This document shows, piece by piece, positions 53,436-64,000 of a DNA stretch of 64,000 bases. Location of the stretch: assembly GCA_031274715.1 (NCBI GenBank), contig JAISPT010000052.1, positions 37,002 to 101,001 of the forward strand, read 5' to 3'. This DNA is from Azonexus sp. Lineage in GTDB: Bacteria; Pseudomonadota; Gammaproteobacteria; Burkholderiales; Rhodocyclaceae. A program made the position numbers and the translations under genes. Every line of letters starts with the position of its first letter. Position 1 is the stretch's first letter. Below the pieces are notes generated by a model. It saw only the letters and a program-made list of their open reading frames with translations, had not been told where the DNA came from and did not search any database.

Positions 53436-53728
53436 CCGTCTTGCGCAGTCAGGATAAGGCGGGACTTATACACAGCGAAGCATTCTGTTCCGCGCGGTTT
53501 TTGACGAAATTCGCCTGACAGTTTTTGCTTTTGTCAAGCCATTGAAAATAAAAGAAATATTTTTTTGCCCAATATTTCGGCAAAGTAGGAAACTCCGCTG
53601 CAACCCGCGATTCTGCGTGTAGTCGGAGCCGCAATCCACAAAGTTGTCCACAGAGTTTGTGGACAACTTACGCCCCTCGATTTATGACGAGGTAATGCAC
53701 CCGAATCCGGAGATTCGCCGGTCCCGCC
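53436..53728. promoter_or_regulatory. hemE-priA intergenic region with DnaA-box inverted repeat
   Basis: At 53641-53669 a perfect 12-base inverted repeat, AAGTTGTCCACA and TGTGGACAACTT with a 5-base spacer, places two TTGTCCACA DnaA boxes head to head. A one-mismatch box TTATACACA lies at 53466-53474 and a weaker ATCCACA at 53634-53640. Between them is an A+T-rich stretch (about 53520-53585). This resembles a DnaA-binding locus or DnaA control of priA. No gene is seen in this gap. Confidence 0.65.
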
Positions 53729-55717
53729 ATGCCTGTATTCCGCGTCGCCCTCGATCTGCCGCTGCATCGCCTGTTCGACTACCTGGCGCCGGAGACGGCA
53801 GGCCGGGACGACATCGGCCTGCGGGTCCGGGTGCCCTTCGGACGTGGTGAGCGGGTCGGCGTCATCATCGATGTCGCGGCCAGCGGCGCATGGCCGCTCG
53901 AACAACTGAAAGCGGCCGGCGAGGTGTTGCGCGATCTGCCGCCGCTACCATCGGATTTCTTCGCTCTGTGCTCATTTGCGAGTACTTACTATCAGGCCCC
54001 GCTTGGTGAAGTGGTACTACAGGCCCTACCGGCCGGGCTGAAACGCTGCGCTCCGCCAAACCGGCGTTCGGTCCGTCCGCCGCTGCCCAGCGAGCCGCCG
54101 CTGGCGCTGCCGGACCTGACCGCCGAGCAGGCGGCGGCAGTGGCGGCGGTGACGCTGGATGCCGGGTTCTCCGTCCATCTGCTGCACGGCGTCACCGGTA
54201 GCGGCAAGACCGAGGTGTACCTGCGCCTGGTCGAGTGCGTGCTGGCCGTCGGCCGTCAGGTGCTGCTGCTGGTGCCGGAAATTAACCTGACGCCGCAATT
54301 GGAGGAGCGGGTGCGGGCCCGCTTTCCGCAACGTACCGTGGTCGCGCTGCACAGCGAACTGGCCGAGGCAGCACGCGAGCGCAACTGGCGGGCCGCCTTC
54401 GCTGGCAGTGCCGACATCGTGCTCGGTACCCGCTTGGCCATCTTTACCCCACTGCCGCGGCTCGGCCTGATCGTTGTTGACGAGGAGCATGACCCTTCCT
54501 TCAAGCAGCAGGACGGCATGCGCTACTCGGCCCGCGACTTGGCCGTGGTTCGCGCCCGCCAGGCCGGCGTGCCGGTCGTCCTCGGTTCGGCGACACCGGC
54601 GCTGGAAACCTGGGCCAATGCCAGTGGTGGCCGTTACCGGCGGCTGACCTTGAGCGAGCGGGCCAATCGCCAGGCCACGCTGCCGCAGATCCGCATTCTC
54701 GACACCCGCCGCCTACCCTTGCACGAGGGCATCGCCGCGCCACTACTGGCGGCCATCGATGAGTGCTTGGCGCGTGGCGAACAAAGCCTCGTCTTCCTCA
54801 ACCGTCGCGGTTACGCGCCGGTACTAGCCTGTCCCGCCTGTGGCTGGGTCTCGCGCTGTCGGCGCTGTGCCGCCAACCTAGTGCTGCACTTGGCCGACCG
54901 CCGTCTGCGCTGCCACCATTGCGGCTTCGAGCAGCGCATCCCGCCGGCTTGTCCGACCTGCGGCAATCAAGATATTCACCCCTTTGGCCGTGGTACCCAG
55001 CGCCTTGAGGAATGGTTACAGGGCAAGTTCCCGGCGGCGCGCATCCTGCGTGTCGACCGCGATTCGGTGAAGAGCCGCAAACAGTGGGAAGCGATGCTCG
55101 AACGCATCCACGGCGGCGAGGCCGATATCCTGGTCGGTACGCAAATGCTGGCCAAAGGGCACGATTTTCCGAAGCTGACGCTGGTTGGCGTGCTCGGCGC
55201 CGATGCTGCGCTGTATGCCGCCGACTGGCGGGCGCCGGAACGCCTGTTCGCGCAGTTGATGCAAGTCGCCGGGCGGGCGGGGCGGGCCGAGCTGAAAGGC
55301 GAAGTGGTGATTCAGACCCAGTATCCCGAGCACCCGCTGTTCGCTGCGCTGGCCGTCCACGACTACGCCGGTTTCGCCGCCAGCCAGTTACAGGAGCGCG
55401 AACAGGCCGGTTTTCCGCCCTATGCCTTCCAGGCCGTGCTGCGCGCCGAGGCGCCGCAGATGGCCGATGCCATTGCCTTCCTGAAGGCCGCCGTGGCGCT
55501 GCCGCCGGTCGCGGCGCATGGCGAAGTACTGTTGTATGACCCGGTGCCGATGCGCATGGCCCGGCTGGCCAACCTCGAACGCGGTCAGTTGCTAGCCGAG
55601 TCGCTGTCGCGGCCGGCGCTGCAGGCCTTCCTGCCGCAATGGCGGGAAGCCATTGAGGGCCTCAAGGCACCAGCGCGGCTACGCTGGCATCTCGAAGTCG
55701 ATCCGCTGGAGTTCTGA
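53729..55717 (+). CDS. priA: primosomal helicase PriA
   Basis: Restarts stalled replication forks. The 662-residue protein is shorter than E. coli PriA but complete. It has the N-terminal 3'-end binding domain, Walker A GVTGSGKTEVYL, the DEEH box (VVDEEHDPSFKQQ), the zinc region (CPACGWVSRCRRC, CHHCGFE, CPTCGNQ) and helicase motifs VGTQMLAKGHDFP and QVAGRAGRAE. ATG 53729 is downstream of a DnaA-box palindrome. Confidence 0.95.
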   Translation: MPVFRVALDLPLHRLFDYLAPETAGRDDIGLRVRVPFGRGERVGVIIDVAASGAWPLEQLKAAGEVLRDLPPLPSDFFALCSFASTYYQAPLGEVVLQALPAGLKRCAPPNRRSVRPPLPSEPPLALPDLTAEQAAAVAAVTLDAGFSVHLLHGVTGSGKTEVYLRLVECVLAVGRQVLLLVPEINLTPQLEERVRARFPQRTVVALHSELAEAARERNWRAAFAGSADIVLGTRLAIFTPLPRLGLIVVDEEHDPSFKQQDGMRYSARDLAVVRARQAGVPVVLGSATPALETWANASGGRYRRLTLSERANRQATLPQIRILDTRRLPLHEGIAAPLLAAIDECLARGEQSLVFLNRRGYAPVLACPACGWVSRCRRCAANLVLHLADRRLRCHHCGFEQRIPPACPTCGNQDIHPFGRGTQRLEEWLQGKFPAARILRVDRDSVKSRKQWEAMLERIHGGEADILVGTQMLAKGHDFPKLTLVGVLGADAALYAADWRAPERLFAQLMQVAGRAGRAELKGEVVIQTQYPEHPLFAALAVHDYAGFAASQLQEREQAGFPPYAFQAVLRAEAPQMADAIAFLKAAVALPPVAAHGEVLLYDPVPMRMARLANLERGQLLAESLSRPALQAFLPQWREAIEGLKAPARLRWHLEVDPLEF

Positions 55718-55775
55718 GCGACCGGTGACCGGTATTACCTGCTGGAGATATGGCATACGCCGGCCAGTTGTTCGG

Positions 55776-56112
55776 TCAGGCCGTTGCTTTACCGTCACCC
55801 GGTTTTTCTGGAATGAAGCGCCAAAGCGCAGTGGCGACGCTGAGACCGATTAAGGTCCGACCAAGGGTCAGCCCGGCCAGCGCGAAAATGCTGGTGCCTG
55901 TGGCGGTTCAACAGTAGCGCAGCCTCGATCTAGCGCGGGCCGAAGCGGTCGAATGGCATGCCGAGTGCATTATCTGGCAGGCCCAGTTCGCCGGCGATGA
56001 CCGGCCCGAGCACGGCATTGACTATGCGGTACAGGTAAGACAGGAAATTGCCGGCGGCAAAGGGCAGGAACAGACGGAAAACCAAGCGGCGTAAATCGGA
56101 TTGGTTCAAGCC
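55776..56112 (-). pseudogene. eroded MFS transporter remnant
   Basis: On the minus strand the first fragment (LFLPFAAGNFLSYLYRIVNAVLG, then GELGLPDNALG) is the classic start of an MFS transporter. It jumps directly to DRFGPR and a stop, skipping the second helix. Past the stop another frame gives ALAGLTLGRTLIGLSVATAL and FIPEKPGD, pieces of later MFS segments. Deletions and frame changes show a decayed gene. The start is lost in or overlaps the MOSC gene's 3' end. Confidence 0.7.
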
Positions 56113-56801
56113 TATTCCGGTTTCACGTGAAACGCCGACGGTGGTAAGTCGGCTTGGCGCTGCAACCAAGTCAAGCGTTGCTCAATCTTGTTTCGCCAAT
56201 GGGCGGCGATGCCTTCGCTCGCTGCTAGGTGCGCCAATTCACCCTGGTCGGGACGATGTTGCGCCCACAGCGCCATAGCGTCCGCCAGGGTCAGGCTGTC
56301 GCTTGCCGCTTTCTCCAGCAGCAGTTCGTCACCCGGTGCCACCTCGCCCGCTGTCAGCACGCGCCAGTACCAGCCGGTCAGATGTTGTTCACCGATGAAA
56401 GCGGCCATGCCCTCGCAGCCGAAACGTTCGTCGATCTTCCAGCATGGCGTGCGTGGCTGGCAGACTTGCAGCCGGGTGCTGCCGAGGCACCAGATATCGC
56501 CGACGCGCACGCTACTTTCGTCGAGGTCGGCGGTCGACAGGTTTTCACCCATGCTGCCGGGGACCAGCTGCCCGGCAGCTTCGGGAAAGCGCTCGGCCAG
56601 GCGGAGGTAATGAGTGGCCGGGTAAAGATGCACGGCCTTTTCCGGGCCGCCGTGCACGCGTCGGTCGGCCTGTTGGTCACCGGCGAAACCTTCCTGGCCG
56701 AGTGTCAGGAAGGTATTTACCGGCTGTTTGTAGATGCCGGTCGGGCGGCCGGATTCGGGTAGCGACCGAATGCCGCCGATAAATAGCGAGATATGCGCCA
56801 T
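56112..56801 (-). CDS. yiiM: MOSC-domain protein, YiiM type
   Basis: A 229-residue protein with a MOSC domain (residues 40-165): GDQQADRRVHGGPEKAVHLYP, PGSMGENLSTADLD, and the conserved Cys in QPRTPCWKIDERF, plus a helical C-terminus. YiiM-like proteins use molybdenum cofactor to reduce N-hydroxylated compounds. The last codons (AFHVKPE) overlap a parS-like site. Confidence 0.88.
   Translation of the reverse strand: MAHISLFIGGIRSLPESGRPTGIYKQPVNTFLTLGQEGFAGDQQADRRVHGGPEKAVHLYPATHYLRLAERFPEAAGQLVPGSMGENLSTADLDESSVRVGDIWCLGSTRLQVCQPRTPCWKIDERFGCEGMAAFIGEQHLTGWYWRVLTAGEVAPGDELLLEKAASDSLTLADAMALWAQHRPDQGELAHLAASEGIAAHWRNKIEQRLTWLQRQADLPPSAFHVKPE
56119..56134. promoter_or_regulatory. parS-like ParB binding site 4
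   Basis: GGTTTCACGTGAAACG contains a perfect 14-base palindrome and matches the parS consensus at 14 of 16. It lies in the final codons of the MOSC gene. Confidence 0.85.
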
Positions 56802-56880
56802 GGAGCGGTGATTGTGCCATCAGGCAGGGCGTTTACCGCAAGCCGGGTAGCGAGGGAAATTCCCTGTTCCAGCCGGGTGT

Positions 56881-57768
56881 TCAGTCCCACAGCCAGGCGG
56901 CGCCACGCACACCTGACGAATCGCCGTGCACCGGTGGCAGGAAGCGGGTGTCCACGGTGTCGGAAAAGACATGCGGCGCGCAGCAGGCTGGCAAGTGGTG
57001 GTACAGGCGCGACAGCTTGGAGAGGCCGCCGCCGAGAATGATCACGTCCGGGTCGAGCAGATTGATGACTCCGGCTAGAGCTCGGCCGAGGCGTTCCTCG
57101 TAGCGCTGTAGCGTTGCCTCACAGGCGTCATCGCCGGCCTCGGCGCGGGCGGCGATGACGGCGGCGGTCAGCGTATTGCCGTGGCGCGTGGCATGATCGG
57201 CGGCCAGCCCGGGACCGGACAGATAGGTTTCGATGCAGCCGCGCCGGCCGCAGTAACAGGCCGGCAGCGGCAGGTCGTCGGCTGTCGGCAGGGGCAAGGG
57301 ATTGTGTCCCCATTCGCCGGCGATGGCATTGGCGCCGAGCAGTACTTGGCGGCCGACGACGATACCGCCGCCGACGCCGGTACCGAGAATCACGCCGAAG
57401 ACATTGGTAGCTTCCTGGCCGGCGCCGTCAATTGCTTCCGACAGGGCAAAGCAATTGGCGTCGTTGGCCAGACGCACCTCGCGCCCGAGCCGGCGCTGCA
57501 GGTCGGCGCGCAGCGGGCGGCCGATCAGGCAGGTCGAATTGGCGTTCTTGATCAGGCCGCTGGCCAGCGATTCGGCGCCGGGAATGCCGATGCTACCCCG
57601 ACAACCCAGTTCGTCCTCGGCGGCGGCGACCAGCCCGGCGATGGCCGCCAGGGTTGCGTCGTAATCACCTTGCGGTGTGGCGATGCGACGACGCAACAAT
57701 TCGCGACTGTCGCCGGCTAGCGCGATGATTTCGATCTTGCTACCGCCAAGATCAATACCGAGGCGCAA
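56881..57768 (-). CDS. mak: ROK-family sugar kinase, Mak (fructokinase) type
   Basis: A 295-residue sugar kinase closely like E. coli Mak. It has the N-terminal phosphate loop RLGIDLGGSKIE, NANSTCLIGRPL, RLANDANCFALSEA, GTGVGGGIVVG, EWGHNPLPLP, the zinc motif CYCGRRGCIETYLSG and the ending GDSSGVRGAAWLW. No ATG is available at the natural N-terminus; TTG 57768, two bases after the methyltransferase stop, is the best start. Fructose is the likely substrate, but other hexoses are possible for this family. Confidence 0.85.
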   Translation of the reverse strand: MRLGIDLGGSKIEIIALAGDSRELLRRRIATPQGDYDATLAAIAGLVAAAEDELGCRGSIGIPGAESLASGLIKNANSTCLIGRPLRADLQRRLGREVRLANDANCFALSEAIDGAGQEATNVFGVILGTGVGGGIVVGRQVLLGANAIAGEWGHNPLPLPTADDLPLPACYCGRRGCIETYLSGPGLAADHATRHGNTLTAAVIAARAEAGDDACEATLQRYEERLGRALAGVINLLDPDVIILGGGLSKLSRLYHHLPACCAPHVFSDTVDTRFLPPVHGDSSGVRGAAWLWD

Positions 57769-57770
57769 AC

Positions 57771-58421
57771 TCAGACCCGGACGGCGACGCCCTTGACGTT
57801 GCCGTAGGTGGTGGTCAGCGTGCGCAGCACGCTGGCGCCGGCTTCGAGCAGCAGCATGAACAGGTTGCGCTCGGAGTACAGGCAGACCGGCTGGTCGATC
57901 TCGTATTTCGCGGCCATTGCCGGCAATAGGTAAGTGAAGCGCTGCTCGATGGGCAGATCTTGACCAGGGTAGCCGTCGCCCAGTTCCGAATGCAGACCGA
58001 GGATGGAGAGGTACAACTTGCCGCCGATCCTCAAGCGCAGCAGCAACTGGCGGAGGGTAGTGCGGGCCCGGTGGTAGGGCAGGCAGCACAGGCCCCGACG
58101 CAGAACGATAATGTCGTATGGGTCGCCGGGCAGATCGGCCGGTAGCTCGCTCAGCGTGCAGGGAACGAAACGGACGTTGTCTTGCACGCCAGCGGCCAGC
58201 GCCCGGTTCTCCACTTCACGCTGGCGGGCCGGCAGGTCACCGACAGTAACGCTGGCGCCGAGGCGGGCAAACTGGATGGCTAACTCGCAGCGTCCCGCTG
58301 GGAAGACGAATACCGACACGCGCCGGTCGATGCGCTGGCGCTTGACGCACTCCTCCAGCGCCAGACGCTCGTTCTCGTCATGACAATTGGCGATGGGATT
58401 GGCGCTAAGATGATCGTCCAT
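57771..58421 (-). CDS. class I SAM-dependent methyltransferase-like protein
   Basis: A 216-residue protein with a Rossmann-type methyltransferase outline: FVFPAGRCELAIQFARLGASVTVGD (motif I region), VRFVPCTLSELP and YDIIVLRRGLCCLP, then GGKLYLSILG. Motif I lacks the usual glycine-rich form, so the activity is uncertain. ATG 58421 follows AGAGGAA. It ends just before mak on the same strand. Substrate unknown. Confidence 0.6.
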   Translation of the reverse strand: MDDHLSANPIANCHDENERLALEECVKRQRIDRRVSVFVFPAGRCELAIQFARLGASVTVGDLPARQREVENRALAAGVQDNVRFVPCTLSELPADLPGDPYDIIVLRRGLCCLPYHRARTTLRQLLLRLRIGGKLYLSILGLHSELGDGYPGQDLPIEQRFTYLLPAMAAKYEIDQPVCLYSERNLFMLLLEAGASVLRTLTTTYGNVKGVAVRV

Positions 58422-58506
58422 GGTTGTTCCTCTCTCCGTTCCCTTTCATTCTGCATGAAGGGCGGGGGCCGTGACAACCGATCGAAGGTCCACCAGGAGC
58501 CAGTTC

Positions 58507-58848
58507 ATGATTGTTACATTTACTTCCAGCGAGACCGGCGAACTGCTGATGTTCGCCACCGTGGCGCGTACCATCTTGCAGGCGCTGGGCAAAGAGACGA
58601 CCGCACGCGGCACATTCACGCGGGACGAGATGGCTCCAGCTGCTGCTGCGCTGCGTCAGGCGGTGGCGCAGGCCGCCGCAGAGGAGGACGGCGTTGTCGA
58701 GGACGAGGAGGAAGAGGAAAAAGGGGCGAACAAGGAACCGGTGGTCACCCTCAGCCAGCGCGCCTGGCCATTTATCGACATGCTCGAACGCACCGGGCGC
58801 AGCGGGCCGGATGCCCACATCGTCTGGCAGGCGGCCGCCGATTTTTGA
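58507..58848 (+). CDS. DUF1840 protein
   Basis: A 113-residue protein (MIVTFTSSETGELLMFATVA; PVVTLSQRAWPFIDMLERT) of the DUF1840 family, common in betaproteobacteria and of unknown function. An acidic low-complexity stretch (VEDEEEEEKG) lies in the middle. ATG 58507 is preceded by AGGAG; an upstream frame start is rejected. It is divergent from the methyltransferase. Confidence 0.8.
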   Translation: MIVTFTSSETGELLMFATVARTILQALGKETTARGTFTRDEMAPAAAALRQAVAQAAAEEDGVVEDEEEEEKGANKEPVVTLSQRAWPFIDMLERTGRSGPDAHIVWQAAADF

Positions 58849-58860
58849 GCGGTGGCGAGC

Positions 58861-59421
58861 TCAGAAGAGCTCGATGTCGTCGCTCTTGCCGCGCCAGTCG
58901 GCCATGAATTTGGTGATGGCCTCTTGTACGGGCATGCCCTGCATCACCGCGGTGAACATGGCGATTTCCTCGGCCGTGCTGTACTTGGCCTTGATCCGCT
59001 GTTGCAGCGCGACCCATTCATCTGGACGGGACAGGCGGCTACGGTCGCCGACCAACTGGCTTAGCTCGCCCAGGCTGAGGCCGACGTGGGACAGGCGCTG
59101 CACCAGCTTGTCGTAGAACTGGAAGGCGATAATTGTTTGGCGCACCATCCCGGCCGCGTGCTCGGAAGCCCCGGCCAGTTGTCGTTTGGCCTCGCCGGTC
59201 GGACCGTCGTCGGGCAGCGTGTCGGCGATTTGCGAAACCATCTTCAGGTGTTCGGCCAGGGTGGTGAAGGACTGCCCCAGCACATCGACCGAGGCGTTGC
59301 CGTCCTTCATCGCCGCCTCGATCTGTAAGGCCGCCAGTTCGAGCATCCGCACCGTCTCGCTGACCTGGCTCCAGTTCAGGTCGGGTGGGTGGACGGCGTT
59401 GCCGCGAGGGGTCTTTTCCAT
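58861..59421 (-). CDS. CheZ-like or chemotaxis-related helical protein, function uncertain
   Basis: A 186-residue, mostly helical protein. The stretch AFQFYDKLVQRLSHVGLSL resembles the dimer/active region of CheZ-like phosphatases, but no other chemotaxis gene is nearby and the similarity is partial. ATG 59421 is taken as the start; the frame extends upstream without support. It is convergent with DUF1840 and divergent from the amidase. Confidence 0.55.
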   Translation of the reverse strand: MEKTPRGNAVHPPDLNWSQVSETVRMLELAALQIEAAMKDGNASVDVLGQSFTTLAEHLKMVSQIADTLPDDGPTGEAKRQLAGASEHAAGMVRQTIIAFQFYDKLVQRLSHVGLSLGELSQLVGDRSRLSRPDEWVALQQRIKAKYSTAEEIAMFTAVMQGMPVQEAITKFMADWRGKSDDIELF

Positions 59422-59570
59422 GTTCGCTTTCCGGATTCTGCGCATCGTGCCTGGTGATCCCTGGCCAGCCGCCAGGCCGGAATTGTGGTGCACAAATTGC
59501 GCGGGACTATAGCGTAATTCGTCGTACTTCCCGGTCATGTGTGCAGGCCGTTCGCCGCCATAATCACGGC

Positions 59571-60362
59571 ATGAATAAGCTTTTGCTGCCGCTTTTCCTG
59601 GTGTCAGTGCTGATCACGGCATCGGTCTACGCTGCCGAGGTGGCCGTCGACGTTGGTCATGGTCGGCTCGATGGCGGCGCCATCAGCGCCCGCGGCCGTT
59701 CCGAATTCGACTTCAACCAGCAGTTCGCCGAAGTTTTCGCCATGGCGCTGGCGCAGCGCGAGTTGGCAGTGCGTCGCATCAATTTCGCCGGCGACATCGG
59801 CAGCTTGGCCGAACGCCCGCAGCAGGCGGTTGGCGCCGATTTTTTCCTGTCTGTCCACCACGACTCGATCGCCGAGGCTTATCTGCAACGTTGGGACTGG
59901 GACGGCAGCGAAATGAGCTACACCGAGGCCAAGCGCGGTTTTGGTTTGTTCGTCTCAGCGCGCAATCCGGATCTCGCCACCAGTCTGCGCTGCGCCTCGG
60001 CCATCGGCGCCGTGCTGCGTCGCAACGGCTTCCAGCCTTCGCCTTGGCACGGCCGTCAGCATCAGGCAGCCGACGCCGAAAATGGCGTCTGGTACTACGA
60101 CAATCTTGTCGTGCTGTACCGCACCACGTTACCGGCGGTACTGTTCGAGGCCGGCGTCATCAAGCACCGGGAAGAGGAACTGGAACTGCTCGACCCGCAA
60201 CGCCAGGTCCGGATGGCCGACGCGGTGGCCACCGGCATCGCCGCCTGTCTATCGGTAAAGGAAGCTCTGAATGACCCCCGTGAGTTGTCGCGCCCGGCTT
60301 CGGGCGGTCTGTCGCGAGGGGTTGTTCAGAACTTCCTTAAAGAAACACCGGCTCGGGACTGA
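59571..60362 (+). CDS. N-acetylmuramoyl-L-alanine amidase (amidase_3)
   Basis: A 263-residue exported cell-wall amidase. A signal peptide (LLLPLFLVSVLITASVYA) precedes the zinc-binding DVGHGRLDGG, SVHHDS and catalytic FEAGVI. The natural domain ends near residue 228. The last 34 or so residues are encoded by a palindromic repeat element (60260-60336) and look unlike the family. The 3' end overlaps the convergent murB gene by 26 bases. Confidence 0.88.
   Translation: MNKLLLPLFLVSVLITASVYAAEVAVDVGHGRLDGGAISARGRSEFDFNQQFAEVFAMALAQRELAVRRINFAGDIGSLAERPQQAVGADFFLSVHHDSIAEAYLQRWDWDGSEMSYTEAKRGFGLFVSARNPDLATSLRCASAIGAVLRRNGFQPSPWHGRQHQAADAENGVWYYDNLVVLYRTTLPAVLFEAGVIKHREEELELLDPQRQVRMADAVATGIAACLSVKEALNDPRELSRPASGGLSRGVVQNFLKETPARD
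60260..60336. repeat. palindromic MITE-like element, copy B (77 bases)
   Basis: Ends GGAAGCTCTGAATGAC (60260-60275) and GTTGTTCAGAACTTCC (60321-60336) are inverted at 13 of 16 positions. Both arms align with copy A at 39354-39512 (for example GCGAGGGGTTGTTCAGA is shared exactly), but the middle is shorter, so B looks like an internally deleted relative. It lies at the end of the amidase gene and stops one base before the murB stop codon. Confidence 0.75.
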
Positions 60363-61343
60363 GGTCGACGGCGAATTTTTCGCGCACGGCGGCTTGTACA
60401 GCGGCCATCGTGCGCCGCACATCGGCGCCGTTGGCGCCGCCATGATTGACCAGCACCAGTGCCTGTTTCTCGTACATACCAACCGGCCCTAACGTTTTAC
60501 CCTTCCAGTTGGCCTGCTCGATCAGCCAGCCGGCCGCCAACTTGATCCGGCCGTCCGCCTGCGGGTAACAGGGTAGCGCCGGATGTCGTTGCTTCAGCGC
60601 GGCGGCAGCTTCGGGCGCGACTATTGGGTTGTGGAAGAAGCTGCCGGCATTCGGTGTAATGGTCGGGTCGGGCAGCTTGCGCCGGCGAATGGCGATGATC
60701 GCCGCGGCGATGTCGCTGGCTGTCGGCGCGGCGATGGCGCGGGTTGCCAGTTCCTCACTGACCTCACCGTAATGGAGATTGGCGTGCCAAGCCTTGGGTA
60801 GCCGGAAGACGACGCTGGTGATCGCCAGCCGCCCGTTCAGATGCCAACCCTGCTGCTTGAACAGGCTGTCACGGTAGCCGAAGCGGCACGCTTCGTGGTC
60901 GAAGGAAACAAAGTCACCATGCGCGAAATTCCAAGCGGTCAGAGTATGGAAGCGCTCACTGACTTCGAGTCCATAGGCGCCGATATTCTGGATCGGCGCA
61001 GCGCCGACCGTACCGGGAATCAGGCTCAGGTTTTCCAGTCCCGGCCAGCCTTGGGCCAGCGTCCACTGCACGAAATCGTGCCAGTTCTCGCCGGCACCGG
61101 CCTCGACATACCAAGCCTCGGCATCTTCGCCGAGCAGGCGGCGGCCAGGAATGGCCATGTGCAGAATCAAGCCGTCGAAATCGCCGGTCAGCACCAGATT
61201 ACTGCCGCCGCCGAGAATAAAGCGGCGTCCGGTGGCAAGCACCGGATCGGTTAGTTGTGCGGTCGCCGCGACCTTCAGGTAGCGCGTCGCCTTGCCCGGC
61301 AGGGCCAGGGTATTGGCGGTGCGCAGGTCGACGTCGGTCTGCA

Positions 61344-61347
<4 letters not shown>
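60337..61347 (-). CDS. murB: UDP-N-acetylenolpyruvoylglucosamine reductase
   Basis: MurB makes UDP-N-acetylmuramate for peptidoglycan. The 336-residue protein is of the type I (E. coli-like) form. FAD-binding [47 protein letters not shown], the RYRDS-type FGYRDSLFK and [11 protein letters not shown] are seen. Its ATG overlaps the metH stop (ATGA). Confidence 0.95.

Positions 61348-64000
<2,653 letters not shown>

Overview
The window is a near-origin stretch of what looks like a betaproteobacterial chromosome, most likely of the Rhodocyclales type. This is an inference from gene order and protein character, and no species is claimed. It opens inside dnaA, followed by dnaN and gyrB. Later it carries the block def-fmt-rsmB-DUF4390-ntrY-ntrX-trkA-trkH, a T. 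ferrooxidans-type gshA, oxyR with its redox cysteine pair, and a PEP-CTERM protein. Five close matches to the ParB site parS lie at 2.5, 36.7, 43.2, 56.1 and 62.2 kb, as expected beside a replication origin.

Layout. 0-5 kb: replication genes dnaA (5' end cut by the window), dnaN, gyrB. 5-22.2 kb: an accessory island between gyrB and dtd. It holds (a) two small basic proteins; (b) an unrecognised 569-aa protein with a possible PD-(D/E)XK nuclease motif; (c) a type II CBASS anti-phage operon (capV patatin phospholipase, DncV-like CD-NTase, cap2 E1/E2 ligase, cap3 JAMM peptidase), all on the minus strand with overlapping genes; (d) a divergently transcribed trio of a sigma-factor-like protein, a small charged protein and an ImmA/IrrE metallopeptidase; (e) an IS481-type remnant; (f) a Tn7-like transposition module (XRE regulator, tnsA, tnsB, tnsC/tniB, tniQ/tnsD); and (g) an EndoNucS/DUF5655-like nuclease. 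No CRISPR array was seen.

22.2-31.5 kb: dtd, then a minus-strand run gshA > apbE > hybrid histidine kinase > REC/HD-GYP > Sir2. 31.6-36.7 kb: ybiT-type ABC-F, a PEP-CTERM protein, a DUF1857 gene broken by one in-frame amber codon, rsuA, oxyR. 36.8-45.4 kb: topB, dprA and a LysM protein on the minus strand; def, fmt and rsmB on the plus strand; an S1/P1-type nuclease on the minus strand. 45.4-52.3 kb: DUF4390, ntrY, an ntrX with a degenerate AAA+ core, trkA, trkH. 52.4-64 kb: hemE, a DnaA-box inverted repeat upstream of priA, an eroded MFS transporter, a YiiM-like MOSC protein, a Mak-like ROK kinase, a methyltransferase, DUF1840, a CheZ-like hypothetical, an amidase, murB, and metH running off the end.

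The most interesting part is 6-14.5 kb. The CBASS core is a known system, but its divergent neighbour is a sigma-like/small protein/ImmA-type protease operon rather than the known CapH/CapP repressor-protease pair. A perfect 16-bp palindrome lies in the shared intergenic region. This would fit a protease-released sigma switch controlling CBASS, which is a hypothesis. Other notable items are two copies of a palindromic MITE-like element, one forming the C-terminus of the amidase, and a 33-bp in-frame tandem duplication in tnsB.
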